Shown in pieces: positions 50,706 to 61,301 of a DNA stretch of 64,000 nt; the stretch's first letter is position 1; every line of letters starts with the position of its first letter. Below the pieces are notes generated by a model. It searched no databases, was not told where the DNA came from, and saw only the letters and a program-made list of their open reading frames with translations. The translations under genes and the position numbers were made by a program. The DNA comes from DASWJZ01 sp038211615 (GTDB lineage: Bacteria > Pseudomonadota > Alphaproteobacteria > Rhizobiales > Afifellaceae). The stretch is taken from contig JBBQVL010000002.1 of NCBI GenBank assembly GCA_038211615.1, positions 1 to 64,000 on the forward strand, in the 5' to 3' direction.

Positions 50706-51013
50706 ACTTCCTCTTCAACCTGTTCAGGAAGGAGCCGTCCGCGCCCGTCGCGCGCGACCGGCTGCAAATCCTGCTCTCGCATGAACGGACCATCGCGGGT
50801 GGGTCCGACCTGGTCGCGCTGCTCCGCGAGGAAATCCTCGCGGTGATCAAGAAGCACGTGCAGGTCGATTCCAACAAGGTGCAGGTCAAGATGGAGCGGG
50901 GCGAATCGGTGTCGATGCTGGAGGTCGATATCGAGATCCCGACTCCGACGGTGAAGAAGAAAGCCGCCTCGAAGCCAAAGGTCGCTGCGACGGCCGCGAC
51001 GGCTGCTTCGTAG
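50702..51013 (+). CDS. minE: Cell division topological specificity factor MinE
   Basis: A 103-residue protein: NFLFNLFRKEPSAPVARDRLQILLSHER is the MinD-stimulating, membrane-binding N-terminus. The remainder (LLREEILAVIKKHVQVDSNKVQVKMERG) is the topological specificity domain. The Ala/Lys-rich tail (KKKAASKPKVAATAATAAS) is an order-typical extension. ATG overlaps the minD stop as ATGA. Confidence 0.95.
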   Translation: MNFLFNLFRKEPSAPVARDRLQILLSHERTIAGGSDLVALLREEILAVIKKHVQVDSNKVQVKMERGESVSMLEVDIEIPTPTVKKKAASKPKVAATAATAAS

Positions 51014-51022
51014 GGAAGAAAG

Positions 51023-51121
51023 CTCCCTCTCCCCCCTTGCGGTGGAGAGACGGAGAGAGGGGAAAGACGCTGCTGCGAGGCCCTTCCCCCCTCCCTGACC
51101 CTCCCCCGCAAGGGGGGAGGG
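51023..51121. repeat. GC-rich repeat, family 3 (intergenic pair)
   Basis: Two arms: CTCCCTCTCCCCCCTTGCGG with GGAGAGACGG near 51026-51062, and CCCTCCCTGACCCTCCCCC then GCAAGGGGGGAGGG near 51088-51121. They face each other between the convergent minE and SDR genes. The second arm matches the right arm inside the NicO gene. Confidence 0.75.
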
Positions 51122-51128
51122 AAGAACG

Positions 51129-51980
51129 CTACGACCGCATGTATTCCGCGAACGCGTCCTTGTAATCCGGATGCCAGCGCGAGAGCGCGGGGCGGTTCCG
51201 AACGACATCGTCCATTGCCCAGCGCATCCGCTTCTCGTCCGTCGGCCGCGCCACGTCGTTGTCGGGGCAGAGGATGTAGAAGTCGCCGGCCTCAAGACTC
51301 TTCAGCATGAAGTCCACCACCTCTTCCGGCGTCCACGCCGCGGCCGGCTTTTCCGTGCGGTCGCCCTTCGTGAGCGTCGTGTAGGTGAAACCCGGAATGA
51401 GGAGATGAGCCGTGATCGCGCAGCCCTCGATATTGCGAACCTCGTGCGCCAGCGCTTCGGTCACGACCTTCACCCCGGCCTTCGAGAGATTGTAGGCGGT
51501 CTCGCCGGGCGGGCAGGTGATGCCCTGCTTCGATCCGGTGTTGACGATCGCGCCGGCGGTCTTTTGCGCGATCATCGCGGGCCCGAACACCTGCACGCCG
51601 TTGATGACGCCCCAGAGGTTGGTGTCGAGGATGGCCTTCCAGCGATCGGGATCGCCGAAGAGCCCAGCGCCGCCGCCGCCGCGGCCGGCATTGTTCATGA
51701 GGAAGTCGACGGCGCCGAAGGCCTCGTAGGCGCGCGCCTTCAGCCGCTCGACATCCTCGCGCTTCGCGACGTCCGTTGGCACGCCGATCACGTCGCCCGG
51801 CCGGCCGGCGCGGCGCGACACGCTCGCGACGGCCGTCTCGAGTGCCGCGACATTCGCGTCGGCCATGCAGACCTTCATGCCGAAATCGACGAAGCGCTCC
51901 GCCGCCGCGAGGCCGATGCCGCTCGCCGCGCCGGTGATGACGGCGACGCGGCCTTTTTCGAGGGCGGGGTGATGCGGCAT
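51129..51980 (-). CDS. Short-chain dehydrogenase/reductase
   Basis: A 283-residue classical SDR: TGAASGIG at 16-23, ADANV after the second strand (Asp suggests NAD preference), NNAGRGGGG, catalytic Ser in NTGSKQG, and YNLSKAGVKVVTEAL with Tyr and Lys. The C-terminal extension (MRWAMDDVVRNRPALSRWHPDYKDAF) is longer than in minimal SDRs and resembles a subfamily found in alphaproteobacteria. Substrate unknown. Convergent with minE. Confidence 0.88.
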   Translation of the reverse strand: MPHHPALEKGRVAVITGAASGIGLAAAERFVDFGMKVCMADANVAALETAVASVSRRAGRPGDVIGVPTDVAKREDVERLKARAYEAFGAVDFLMNNAGRGGGGAGLFGDPDRWKAILDTNLWGVINGVQVFGPAMIAQKTAGAIVNTGSKQGITCPPGETAYNLSKAGVKVVTEALAHEVRNIEGCAITAHLLIPGFTYTTLTKGDRTEKPAAAWTPEEVVDFMLKSLEAGDFYILCPDNDVARPTDEKRMRWAMDDVVRNRPALSRWHPDYKDAFAEYMRS

Positions 51981-52198
51981 TTTTCCGCTCCTTCAGATCG
52001 CAGGCCTATCGTCGTTCGCATGGCGAGGAGCGGGATACAATCGATCGCGGCCCTCGCTTCGCCAAAGGCTAGGCCCGGCGCGCGGCATTGGGGAACGCGC
52101 GTTAACGCGTCATTCAGCCTAGTTTTGGTTCGTTAAAAAGATCAACGAATTTTCCGCTCCTCGCTCCCATCTTCGGGTGTGCCCCAAGAATCGGAGAT

Positions 52199-53932
52199 GT
52201 GAAGCGGACCATGCCGAAGTCAACATCGCGCGTCTGGCGCAAATTCACTCGCGACGAACGCGGCAACATAATCATCCTGTTCGGAGTGTTGCTGGTTCCG
52301 CTCGTCCTTCTCCTTGGCGGCTCGGCTGACCTTGCCCGCTTCACCCGCTACAAGTCCCAGCTTTCAAACGCGGTCGACGCCGCCTCGCTCGCTCTCGCGC
52401 GTCGCGGGGAGGACATGTCGGAATCCGAGGCGACGACCTTCGTCAATACCTACCTCGGCGCCTTCAAGCTCGAGGGCTCGGAATTCAAGATCACCGGCCT
52501 CGACGTGAAGAAGACCGACAAGGGCTTCCGGGTATCGGCCGACGGGGCCATGCACACGATCTTCCTCCCGCTCGGCGCTCTCACCGGCGACGGCCGTTCG
52601 ATATCCTCGATGAAGATGGATATCGTCAGCGAGGTGGTTCACTCCTCCAACCGGGTCGAACTGGCGCTTGTGCTCGACAACACCGGGTCGATGAATTGCG
52701 CCGATGTCGTGTCGAGCTCCTGCACCGGGCGGTGGAGCAACCCCGCCTCGAACAGCCGCATCGTGGCGCTGAAGAGCGCCGCCAGCAAACTGCTCGACAC
52801 GCTGATGACGGACAGCGCGGTGCGGGACGGCCTCGTGAAGGTCGGCGTCGTGCCGTTCGAGGGCGCGGTCAACATCAAGAATTCCAGCCTCGACTATTCG
52901 TGGCTCGACTGGAACGACGTGGGCCGCGCGAGCGCCAACGGGGCGAACTTCGACAACTACGATATCGATACGAGCAACGACAGCTGCAGCAGAAGGAGCT
53001 GCAGCGAGACGGCGGAGCGCGTCGGAAACAAGTGGCTGTTCGACCAGCTCAGGAAGAACGATTCCAATGTGGATTGGGCGGGCTGCGTCGAGATGCGCGC
53101 GGCGCCCTACGACCAGAACGTCGCGGCGCCGACCGCATCAAACCCCGACACGCTGTTCGTGCCGTTCTTCTGGCCGGACGAGCCGGACAGCGACAACGAC
53201 AATGGCGACAGCTACTCGAACGACTATCTCGACGACATCACCAGCGCCAACGGCAGCGGCGCCCAGCGATATACGCAGAAATATCTGTCCACCAAGGTGA
53301 AGTGGCACTCGGGCAAGAAGGACACGACGCTTCCCTACGAGAGCGGGCCGAACTACGGCTGCCCGCGTCCGCTGCTGCCGCTCACTGACAGCAAGAGCTC
53401 GGTCAAGGCGGCGATCGACGACATGATTGCCTATCCGGCGATGGGCACCTTCATTCCCACCGGACTCGCCTGGGGCTGGCGGGTGCTTTCCCCGCAGCCC
53501 CCGTTCACGCAGGGAATAGCGCCGGGCGATGAGCACTACAGCCAGACCGTCAAGGCGCTTGTGCTGCTGACCGATGGCGAGAACTCCGTCACCGCCGCGA
53601 ACAACCACAACAAGTCGATCTTCAGTGCGTACAATTACACGGGAACCTCGGTGGACGGCGCGTATCGACTGGGCTCGAGCAACGCCTCAGCCGCGGAAGC
53701 CAACCTCAACACCAAGACCTCGACCCTTTGCCAGAACGTCAAGAATGCCGGCATCCGCCTCTATACGATCACGTTCGGGTCCATTCCGAGCGCGGCCGCG
53801 ACGCTCATGCGCAACTGCGCCAGCGTCGACAAGGGCGAGTCGCTCTACTACCACGCGCCGAGCAACGCGGACCTGCAGAATATCTTCGCGTCAATCGGGC
53901 AGGATCTCAGCGAGATTCATCTCTCGATGTGA
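52199..53932 (+). CDS. TadG-like pilus-assembly protein with vWA domain
   Basis: A 577-residue protein. The N-terminal DERGNIIILFGVLLVPLVLLLGG (about 19-41) is the TadE/TadG-type prepilin-like segment with the class III Gly-Asn motif. A von Willebrand A domain starts ELALVLDNTGSMN (about residue 153) with a DxTxS-type metal site, and VLLTDGENS continues it. A Ser/Asp/Asn-rich insertion with several cysteines lies at 230-400. Start is GTG 52199, or ATG 52211. No other tad genes are nearby, so it is an orphan. The 3' end lies in a tandem repeat. Confidence 0.82.
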   Translation: MKRTMPKSTSRVWRKFTRDERGNIIILFGVLLVPLVLLLGGSADLARFTRYKSQLSNAVDAASLALARRGEDMSESEATTFVNTYLGAFKLEGSEFKITGLDVKKTDKGFRVSADGAMHTIFLPLGALTGDGRSISSMKMDIVSEVVHSSNRVELALVLDNTGSMNCADVVSSSCTGRWSNPASNSRIVALKSAASKLLDTLMTDSAVRDGLVKVGVVPFEGAVNIKNSSLDYSWLDWNDVGRASANGANFDNYDIDTSNDSCSRRSCSETAERVGNKWLFDQLRKNDSNVDWAGCVEMRAAPYDQNVAAPTASNPDTLFVPFFWPDEPDSDNDNGDSYSNDYLDDITSANGSGAQRYTQKYLSTKVKWHSGKKDTTLPYESGPNYGCPRPLLPLTDSKSSVKAAIDDMIAYPAMGTFIPTGLAWGWRVLSPQPPFTQGIAPGDEHYSQTVKALVLLTDGENSVTAANNHNKSIFSAYNYTGTSVDGAYRLGSSNASAAEANLNTKTSTLCQNVKNAGIRLYTITFGSIPSAAATLMRNCASVDKGESLYYHAPSNADLQNIFASIGQDLSEIHLSM

Positions 53933-54032
53933 GGGAGCGGGCCGGATGTTCCGGCCATCTCTCGATGTGAGGGAGCGGGCCGGATGTTCCGGCCATCTTT
54001 CGATGCAAAAGAGCGGGCCGGGTGTTCCGGCC
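53919..54032 (+). repeat. Three tandem 38-bp units carrying terminator hairpins
   Basis: Units start at 53919, 53957 and 53995. The first two are identical, and the third differs at several places. Each holds GGCCGG-n5-CCGGCC, a 6-bp or longer stem. The first unit includes the last codons and TGA of the TadG-like gene, so the 3' end of the gene and its terminator were duplicated together. Confidence 0.85.
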
Positions 54033-54057
54033 CGCCCTGTCATGGAACAGCTCGATC

Positions 54058-54672
54058 TCAGGCGGCCTTTGCCTTCGGCGCGGGCGCGGCGTGGCGGATC
54101 TCGGTGCCGAGGACCTGCAGGCAGTTCTTCATGAACGCCGCGAGGCCCGGCCAGCCCTTGGCGGAGACGAGCTTGCCATCCATGTGCGCGCCATCCGGCG
54201 GCACGTCGATGTAGATGCCGCCGACCGCCGTCACTTCCGGCTCGCAGTACTGAAGCGCCGCGACTTCCTTGCCGCGGATCGTTTCCGGCACCGCCATCAG
54301 CACCTGCACGCCGTGGCAGATGGTGAAGATCGGCTTGTCGGTCTCATGGAAGTGGCGGATCATCGCCTGCACGCGCTTGTCGATGCGGATATATTCCGGA
54401 CCGCGCCCGCCAGCCACATAGACCGCGTCGTAGTCCGCGACCTTCACGTCGGAGAAGCTCTTCTTCAGCGGAAAAAGGTGCCCCGGCTTCTCGGTGTAGC
54501 TCTTGTCGCCCTCAAAATCGTGCAGCGAGGTCTTGAGGTTCTCGCCAGCCTTCCTGTCGGGGCAGACGACATCGACCTGATGGCCGACCGCCATCATGCC
54601 CTGCTCGAACACGAAGATCTCGTATTCCTCGCTGAAGTCGCCGGTCAGCATCAGGATTTTCTTGCCATTCAT
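54058..54672 (-). CDS. DJ-1/PfpI family protein
   Basis: A 204-residue protein of the PfpI/DJ-1 superfamily. The nucleophile Cys119 is in TICHGVQVLMA, the conserved Glu16 is in FSEEYEIF, and AVYVAGGRGPEYIR is the oxyanion region. Members act as glyoxalases, deglycases or proteases/chaperones; sequence alone does not decide. Length is slightly above the YajL type, with a C-terminal Ala/Lys tail. It faces the sugar ABC operon divergently. Confidence 0.85.
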   Translation of the reverse strand: MNGKKILMLTGDFSEEYEIFVFEQGMMAVGHQVDVVCPDRKAGENLKTSLHDFEGDKSYTEKPGHLFPLKKSFSDVKVADYDAVYVAGGRGPEYIRIDKRVQAMIRHFHETDKPIFTICHGVQVLMAVPETIRGKEVAALQYCEPEVTAVGGIYIDVPPDGAHMDGKLVSAKGWPGLAAFMKNCLQVLGTEIRHAAPAPKAKAA

Positions 54673-54868
54673 GTCGTGCGCTCCCTTTTCCTCGATTGGT
54701 TGCCCCGCCTCGCGGCGGACAATGATGCGCGCTTTCTAGCACAAACCTCCGGGCCGCTCCTACCTCCCAGAGAAGCGGAATCGCAGGCCGGGCCGGCCGC
54801 GCAATTGACATATTCCGCCGGGCCCGGCTAACTCCGCGAACCCCCATAGAGGGGACAGGAGGAAACAA

Positions 54869-55831
54869 ATGAATCGCTTTTCGAAGATGGCGCTGCTTGC
54901 GGGCGCCGTTGGCCTTGCGATGTCGGTCGGCGCTCCGGCGCAGGCGGCGGGCAAGCACCTCACCATCCTGATGTCCGTGCCGGACATGGCGTTCCCGTTC
55001 TTCGTGCACATGATGGACGCCGTTAAGGCCGAAGCGACGAAGCTCGGCGACATCGACATCGTCGAGAGCGACGGCCAGCGCTCCTCGCCGAAGCAGACCG
55101 CTGACGTCGAGGCGGCGATCACCAAGGGCGTCGACGGCATCGTCATCTCCCCGAACGAGGTGGACGCGCTCGCCCCGGCGCTGCAGGAAGCCGTGGACGC
55201 CAAGGTCCCGGTGGTCACCATCGACCGCCGCGTCGACGCGGTGAGCGGAATCCTGGCGCATGTCGGCGCCGACAACGTGAAGGGCGGCGAGGCGCAGGCC
55301 GAGCTGATCATGAAGCTCTTCCCGAACGGTGCGAACGTGATGAACCTGCAGGGCCAGTCGGGCGCCTCGCCGGCGATCGACCGCAACAAGGGTCTGCACA
55401 ACGTGCTCGACAAGGCCGCCGACAAGTACAAGTTCGTGTTCGAGGACACCGCCGGCTTCGACCGCGCGAAGGGCCAGACCATGACCGAGTCCGCGCTCGC
55501 CGCCATGTCGACCCCGCCGGACGTCATCGTCTGCGCCAACGACGACATGGCGCTCGGCGCGCTGGAGGCCCTTAAGGACCGCAACCTCGCCGGCAAGGTC
55601 GTGCTGATCGGCTTCGACGCGCTGCCTGAGGCGCTGAAGCAGATCCAGGACGGCAATCTGACCGCCACGATCGAGCAGATGCCGGGCGGCCAGACGAGCG
55701 GCGCGCTCGACGCGCTGGTGGCATTCCTGCGCGACGGCGCGCAGCCGGCGCAGCAGGTGACGCTGCTCACCCCGATCGCGATCACCAAGGACAACATCCA
55801 GCAGGCCGAGCGCATCGGCGAGGTGAAGTAG
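54869..55831 (+). CDS. Sugar ABC transporter substrate-binding protein (RbsB-like)
   Basis: A 320-residue periplasmic binding protein (type I, Peripla_BP_4). A signal peptide ends at QAA-G (about residue 27); GVDGIVISPNEVDALAPALQEAVDAKVPVVTIDRRVDA is the ribose-type ligand pocket with Asp-Arg. VICANDDMALGALEALKD follows. An AGGAGG ribosome site precedes the ATG. It heads a complete three-gene importer, though no kinase or isomerase lies beside it to name the sugar. Confidence 0.9.
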   Translation: MNRFSKMALLAGAVGLAMSVGAPAQAAGKHLTILMSVPDMAFPFFVHMMDAVKAEATKLGDIDIVESDGQRSSPKQTADVEAAITKGVDGIVISPNEVDALAPALQEAVDAKVPVVTIDRRVDAVSGILAHVGADNVKGGEAQAELIMKLFPNGANVMNLQGQSGASPAIDRNKGLHNVLDKAADKYKFVFEDTAGFDRAKGQTMTESALAAMSTPPDVIVCANDDMALGALEALKDRNLAGKVVLIGFDALPEALKQIQDGNLTATIEQMPGGQTSGALDALVAFLRDGAQPAQQVTLLTPIAITKDNIQQAERIGEVK

Positions 55832-55852
55832 GGCCTCGACGATTGTGGTGTG

Positions 55853-55961
55853 GCGCCCCTCCCCCCTGTGGGGTGGGGTTGGGGAGGGGTTTCTCCGCTC
55901 CACCCTACGTTTGACGCCCCTCACCCAGACCCTCTCCCCACGAGGGGGAGAGGGTGGAGCG
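55853..55961. repeat. GC-rich repeat, family 3 (between binding protein and ATPase genes)
   Basis: CCCTCCCCCCTGTGGGGTGG and TTGGGGAGGGG, then CCCCTCACCCAGACCCTC and CCCCACGAGGGGGAGAGGG. This inverted pair can fold in mRNA between the highly expressed binding-protein cistron and the ATPase cistron. That position often tunes differential stability in ABC operons. Confidence 0.75.
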
Positions 55962-55981
55962 TTTCCGGCGAGGATAGCTCG

Positions 55982-57508
<1,527 letters not shown>

Positions 57509-57532
57509 GCCGTAAAGCGCGGGGAAAACATA

Positions 57533-58564
57533 ATGTCGGACGCAACGCGCGCGGTGGCACCGGCGCCGAAGAGATTCGATCTGATCGGCTTCCTGGCCCG
57601 CTTCGCCCCGCTGATCTTCCTGATCGTGCTGATGGCGGGGTTCGCCATCGCCGAGCCCCGCTTCCTCTCGCCACTCAATCTTTTCAACGTGCTCAGGCAG
57701 GTCTCGATCTACGGCCTGCTCGCCGTCGGCATGACCTTCGTCATCCTGACCGCCGGCATCGACCTGTCGATCGGATCGCTCGTCGCGTTCTGCGGGCTCG
57801 TCGCGGCGGCGGTGGCGAAGGGCGGCATCTCAAACCGCTTCAATGTCGGCGCCGGCCAGGACGCGCTCGGCTATGGATGGGAGCTTGCGGCGCTCGCCGC
57901 CATCTGCGTCGGTATCCTCGGCGGGTTCCTGCAGGGCTTCGCCATCACACGGCTGAAGGTTCCACCCTTCGTGGTGACGCTCGGCGGCATGTCGGCCTTC
58001 CGCGGCGCGGCGCTGCTCTTCGCCGCGGGCGGTCCGATCTCCGGCTTTCCGCCGGACTTCGTGTGGTGGGGGCAGGGGCGCATCCTCGGGCAGGTGCCGG
58101 TGCCGGTGATCTGCTTTCTCGCCTTCGCCGTGCTTGCCCACATCGTGCTGCGCTACACGCGTTACGGTCGGCAGGTCTACGCCGTGGGCGGCAACCCGGA
58201 AGCGGCGCGGCTCTCCGGCCTGAACGTCCGCCGCGTCACGCTCAGCGTCTACGTCATCATGGGGTTCTTCGCCGGGCTCGGCTCGTTCGTGCTGGCGGCG
58301 CGGCTGAACTCCGCCGAAGCGGTGGCGGGGACCGGCTACGAGCTGACGGTGATCGCCTCGGTCGTCATTGGCGGCACCAGCCTTTTCGGCGGCGTCGGCT
58401 CGATCTTCGGCACGGTCATCGGCACGATCCTGATCGGCGTGCTCCTGAACGGCCTGGTGCTGCTCGACGTCTCCTCCTACGTGCAGCAGATCATCATCGG
58501 CGTGATCATCGTGCTCGCGGTGGCGTTCGACACCTTCGCGAAGTCGCGGCGGCGGACGGCGTAA
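57533..58564 (+). CDS. Sugar ABC transporter permease (RbsC type)
   Basis: A 343-residue permease with about ten helices. AVGMTFVILTAGIDLSIGSLVAFCGLVAA is the diagnostic RbsC segment. AVGGNPEAARLSGLNVRRV is the ATPase-coupling loop and TGYELTVIASVVIGGTSLFGGVGS the late helix pair. It lies 24 bases after the ATPase gene behind GGGG and completes the importer. Confidence 0.93.
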   Translation: MSDATRAVAPAPKRFDLIGFLARFAPLIFLIVLMAGFAIAEPRFLSPLNLFNVLRQVSIYGLLAVGMTFVILTAGIDLSIGSLVAFCGLVAAAVAKGGISNRFNVGAGQDALGYGWELAALAAICVGILGGFLQGFAITRLKVPPFVVTLGGMSAFRGAALLFAAGGPISGFPPDFVWWGQGRILGQVPVPVICFLAFAVLAHIVLRYTRYGRQVYAVGGNPEAARLSGLNVRRVTLSVYVIMGFFAGLGSFVLAARLNSAEAVAGTGYELTVIASVVIGGTSLFGGVGSIFGTVIGTILIGVLLNGLVLLDVSSYVQQIIIGVIIVLAVAFDTFAKSRRRTA

Positions 58565-58649
58565 CCTTTACGAAGACCTGGCCGGCGCGCGATTTGCGCA
58601 TCGGCGCGACTCTCGCCATATCTCAGCGGGGCATTGGGAGGTTCGCGCC

Positions 58650-59672
58650 ATGGGCGGCTTCGATATCGTCGTTGTCGTGCTCGTCGTGTTCGCCGTGATC
58701 GTCATATTCTCGGCGGTAAAGACCGTGCCGCAGGGCTACAATTATACGGTCGCCCGCTTCGGCCGTTACACCAAGACGCTGAAACCCGGACTCAGCATGA
58801 TCGTCCCGTTTGTCGACCGCATCGGCGCGAAGATGAACATGATGGAGACGGTGCTGGAGGTGCCGAGCCAGGAGGTCATCACCAAGGACAACGCCACGGT
58901 GACGGCGAACGGCATCACCTTCTTCCAGGTGATGGACGCGGCGCGCGCGGCCTATGAGGTGAACCGGCTGGAGAACGCCATCCTGAACCTCACCATGACC
59001 AACATCCGCTCGGTCATGGGCTCCATGGTGCTCGACGAGCTTCTCTCCAACCGCGACGAGATCAACGCCAAGCTGCTGCGCGTCGTCGACGCCGCCTCCG
59101 AGCCGTGGGGCGTCAAGATTACCCGCATCGAGATCAAGGACATCGACCCGCCGAAGAATCTGATCGAATCGATGGCGCGGCAGATGATGGCCGAACGCGA
59201 GAAGCGCGCCGCGATCCTCGAGGCGGAGGGCAAGCGGCAGTCGGAGATTCTGAAGGCCGAAGGCCAGAAGCAGGCCCGCATCCTGGAAGCCGAGGGACGC
59301 AAGGAGGCGGCATTCCGCGACGCCGATGCACGCGAGCGCCTCGCCGAGGCGGAAGCCAAGGCGACGACGCTGGTCAGCGAGGCGATCGCCGCCGGCGACG
59401 TGCAGGCGATCAACTATTTCGTGGCGCAGAAATACGTCGAGGCGCTCTCCGCCTTCGCGCATTCGCCGAACCAGAAGACGTTCCTGATGCCGATTGAGAC
59501 ATCCGGGATCCTCGGCGCGCTCGGCGGCATCGCCGAGATCGCGCGGCAGACGTTCGGCGGCGATCCGCCGGCCAGCCCGGCGCGGCGGGCGGGCTCCGTG
59601 CCGTCCTCCGGCACGCCGTCCGCCAATCCGACGGTGGTCACCGTGCCTCCGCCCGGAGATTTTCTCCGATGA
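58650..59672 (+). CDS. qmcA: SPFH/stomatin-like membrane protein (QmcA)
   Basis: A 340-residue band-7 protein. One N-terminal transmembrane helix (about 5-24) precedes the SPFH domain: TVPQGYNYTVARFGRYTKTLKPGLSMIVPF, then SNRDEINAKLLRVVDAASEPWGVKITRIEIKDI. A coiled-coil (QMMAEREKRAAILEAEGKRQSEILKAEGQKQA) runs from about 185 to 255. Such proteins form large oligomers at the inner membrane, associate with FtsH-type proteases and pair with NfeD. It overlaps the NfeD gene by ATGA. Confidence 0.92.
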   Translation: MGGFDIVVVVLVVFAVIVIFSAVKTVPQGYNYTVARFGRYTKTLKPGLSMIVPFVDRIGAKMNMMETVLEVPSQEVITKDNATVTANGITFFQVMDAARAAYEVNRLENAILNLTMTNIRSVMGSMVLDELLSNRDEINAKLLRVVDAASEPWGVKITRIEIKDIDPPKNLIESMARQMMAEREKRAAILEAEGKRQSEILKAEGQKQARILEAEGRKEAAFRDADARERLAEAEAKATTLVSEAIAAGDVQAINYFVAQKYVEALSAFAHSPNQKTFLMPIETSGILGALGGIAEIARQTFGGDPPASPARRAGSVPSSGTPSANPTVVTVPPPGDFLR

Positions 59673-60115
59673 TCGTCGACCTCATCGCGAGGCTCGGCGG
59701 CTGGTCCTGGTGGGTGCTGGGGCTCGTGCTGCTCGGAGCCGAGGTCCTGCTGCCGGGGTTCTTCTTCCTCTGGTTCGGGGTCGCCGCGATCCTGATCGGC
59801 ATCAGCGCGCTGCTCGTCGATTGGCCGTGGCAGCTGCAGGTGGTCGGCTTCGTGGTGCTGTCGCTGGTGGCGGCGCTCATCGCGCGCCGCTTCATCGGCA
59901 CGAAGGGCGGCAACACCGCCGACCCGCATCTCAACGCCCGCTCGGGGCGCTTTGTCGGACAGACCTACATCCTCGCCGAGCCGATCGTGGAAGGGCGCGG
60001 CCGGCTTGAGATCAACGATGGCGTCTGGCAGGTGCGCGGCCCGGACGCGCCGGCCGGCGCGCGGGTGAAGGTCACCGGCGCCGAAGGCACGGTGCTGATG
60101 GTGACGAGCGCGTGA
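59669..60115 (+). CDS. NfeD-like protein
   Basis: A 148-residue short-form NfeD. Two or three transmembrane helices (WWVLGLVLLGAEVLLPGFFFLWFGVAAIL, then WQLQVVGFVVLSLVAALIARR) precede a C-terminal OB-fold (GRFVGQTYILAEPIVEGRGRLEINDGVWQVRG). Its partner is the stomatin gene immediately upstream, with a four-base overlap. The pair is thought to guard membrane quality. Confidence 0.9.
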   Translation: MIVDLIARLGGWSWWVLGLVLLGAEVLLPGFFFLWFGVAAILIGISALLVDWPWQLQVVGFVVLSLVAALIARRFIGTKGGNTADPHLNARSGRFVGQTYILAEPIVEGRGRLEINDGVWQVRGPDAPAGARVKVTGAEGTVLMVTSA

Positions 60116-60140
60116 GAGCAGCCTCACCTTCCTCTCAGGT

Positions 60141-60281
60141 TGTCATCCCGGTTCGGCCGAAGGCCGAGACCGGGACCCATAGACGCCACGGGGAGCAGAA
60201 GGCGCGCAGGGTGGTGCGGTGTCTCCTTCGCCGGTGGCTATGGGTCCCGGTCTTGCCGCTTCGCGTCAAACCGGGATGACA
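60141..60281. repeat. Intergenic palindromic repeat, family 4
   Basis: TGTCATCCCGG at the left end pairs with CCGGGATGACA at the right end. Inside, ACCGGGACCCATAG (60169-60182) pairs with CTATGGGTCCCGGT. The nested inverted repeats fill the gap between convergent nfeD and kdsD. Only one copy is seen here, but the architecture is that of a mobile palindromic repeat. Confidence 0.7.
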
Positions 60282-60305
60282 AACGCAAAAGTCGCCGGCG
60301 AAGCG

Positions 60306-61301
60306 TCAGGCCACACCGATCCGCAGCAGATCGTGCATGTGCACGATGCCGACGGGCCTCTCGTCCTCCACCACCAGCAGTGCGGTGATGGCGGAGGCGT
60401 TCAGCGTCTCCAGCGCCGAGGCGACCAGCGCGTCGGGGTCGATGGTTTTTGGATCGTGCGTCATCACCTCGTCGACCGGACGCTCCAGGATATCGCCCGA
60501 CAGGTGACGGCGAAGATCGCCGTCGGTCAGGATGCCGACCAGCCGACCCGCCTTGTCGGTGATGCCGAGACAGCCAAAACCCTTGTTGGAGATAAGAAGC
60601 AGCGCGTCGCGCATCAGCGTGCCGAGCGGCGCGAGCGGCAGCCGCTCGCCCGAATGCATCACGTCGCGCACATGCAGCAGGTTCGCCCCGAGCGAGCCGC
60701 CGGGATGGAATTTCAGGAAATCGTCGGCCGTGAAGCCGCGCGCCTCGAGCAGCGCGATCGAGAGCGCGTCGCCGAGCGCGAGCTGGATCAGCGTGGAGGT
60801 GGTCGGCGCGAGGCCATGCGGGCAGGCCTCCTCGACCCGCGGCAGCTCCAGCACCAGGTCGGCGGAGCGGCCAAGCGTGGAATCGGCGCGCGATGTGACC
60901 GCGATGAAGGGCACGCGGAAGCGGCGCGAATAGACGACGATGTTGCGAAGCTCGGCCGTCTCCCCCGACCAGGAGAGCGCCAGCACCACATCGTCCTTGG
61001 TGATCATGCCAAGGTCGCCGTGGCTCGCCTCGGCCGGATGCACGAAGAAGGCCGGTGTGCCGGTGGAGGCGAGCGTCGCCGCAACCTTCGCGCCGATATG
61101 GCCGCTCTTGCCCATGCCTGTGACGATGACGCGGCCCGCGGCGTTGACGATCAGCTCGAGCGCCGCCTCGAACGGCTGGCGCATCTCGCCTTCGAGCGCC
61201 TGCTGCAGCGCGCAAAGCCCCGCCACCTCGACCTGCAGAGTACGCGCCGCCGGGCTCGGGGAGGCTGCGCGGCGCGGATGCACGAGGGAATGGGGGGCCA
61301 T
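60306..61301 (-). CDS. kdsD: Arabinose-5-phosphate isomerase (KdsD/KpsF)
   Basis: A 331-residue enzyme converting ribulose-5-phosphate to arabinose-5-phosphate, the first step to Kdo for lipopolysaccharide. The SIS domain (VIVTGMGKSGHIGAKVAATLASTGTPAFFVHPAEASHGDLGMI, LSWSGETAE, TTSTLIQLALGDALSIALLEARGF) is followed by two CBS motifs. The end HDLLRIGV is typical. ATG 61301 with AAGGA upstream is chosen over an earlier in-frame start. Confidence 0.93.
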   Translation of the reverse strand: MAPHSLVHPRRAASPSPAARTLQVEVAGLCALQQALEGEMRQPFEAALELIVNAAGRVIVTGMGKSGHIGAKVAATLASTGTPAFFVHPAEASHGDLGMITKDDVVLALSWSGETAELRNIVVYSRRFRVPFIAVTSRADSTLGRSADLVLELPRVEEACPHGLAPTTSTLIQLALGDALSIALLEARGFTADDFLKFHPGGSLGANLLHVRDVMHSGERLPLAPLGTLMRDALLLISNKGFGCLGITDKAGRLVGILTDGDLRRHLSGDILERPVDEVMTHDPKTIDPDALVASALETLNASAITALLVVEDERPVGIVHMHDLLRIGVA

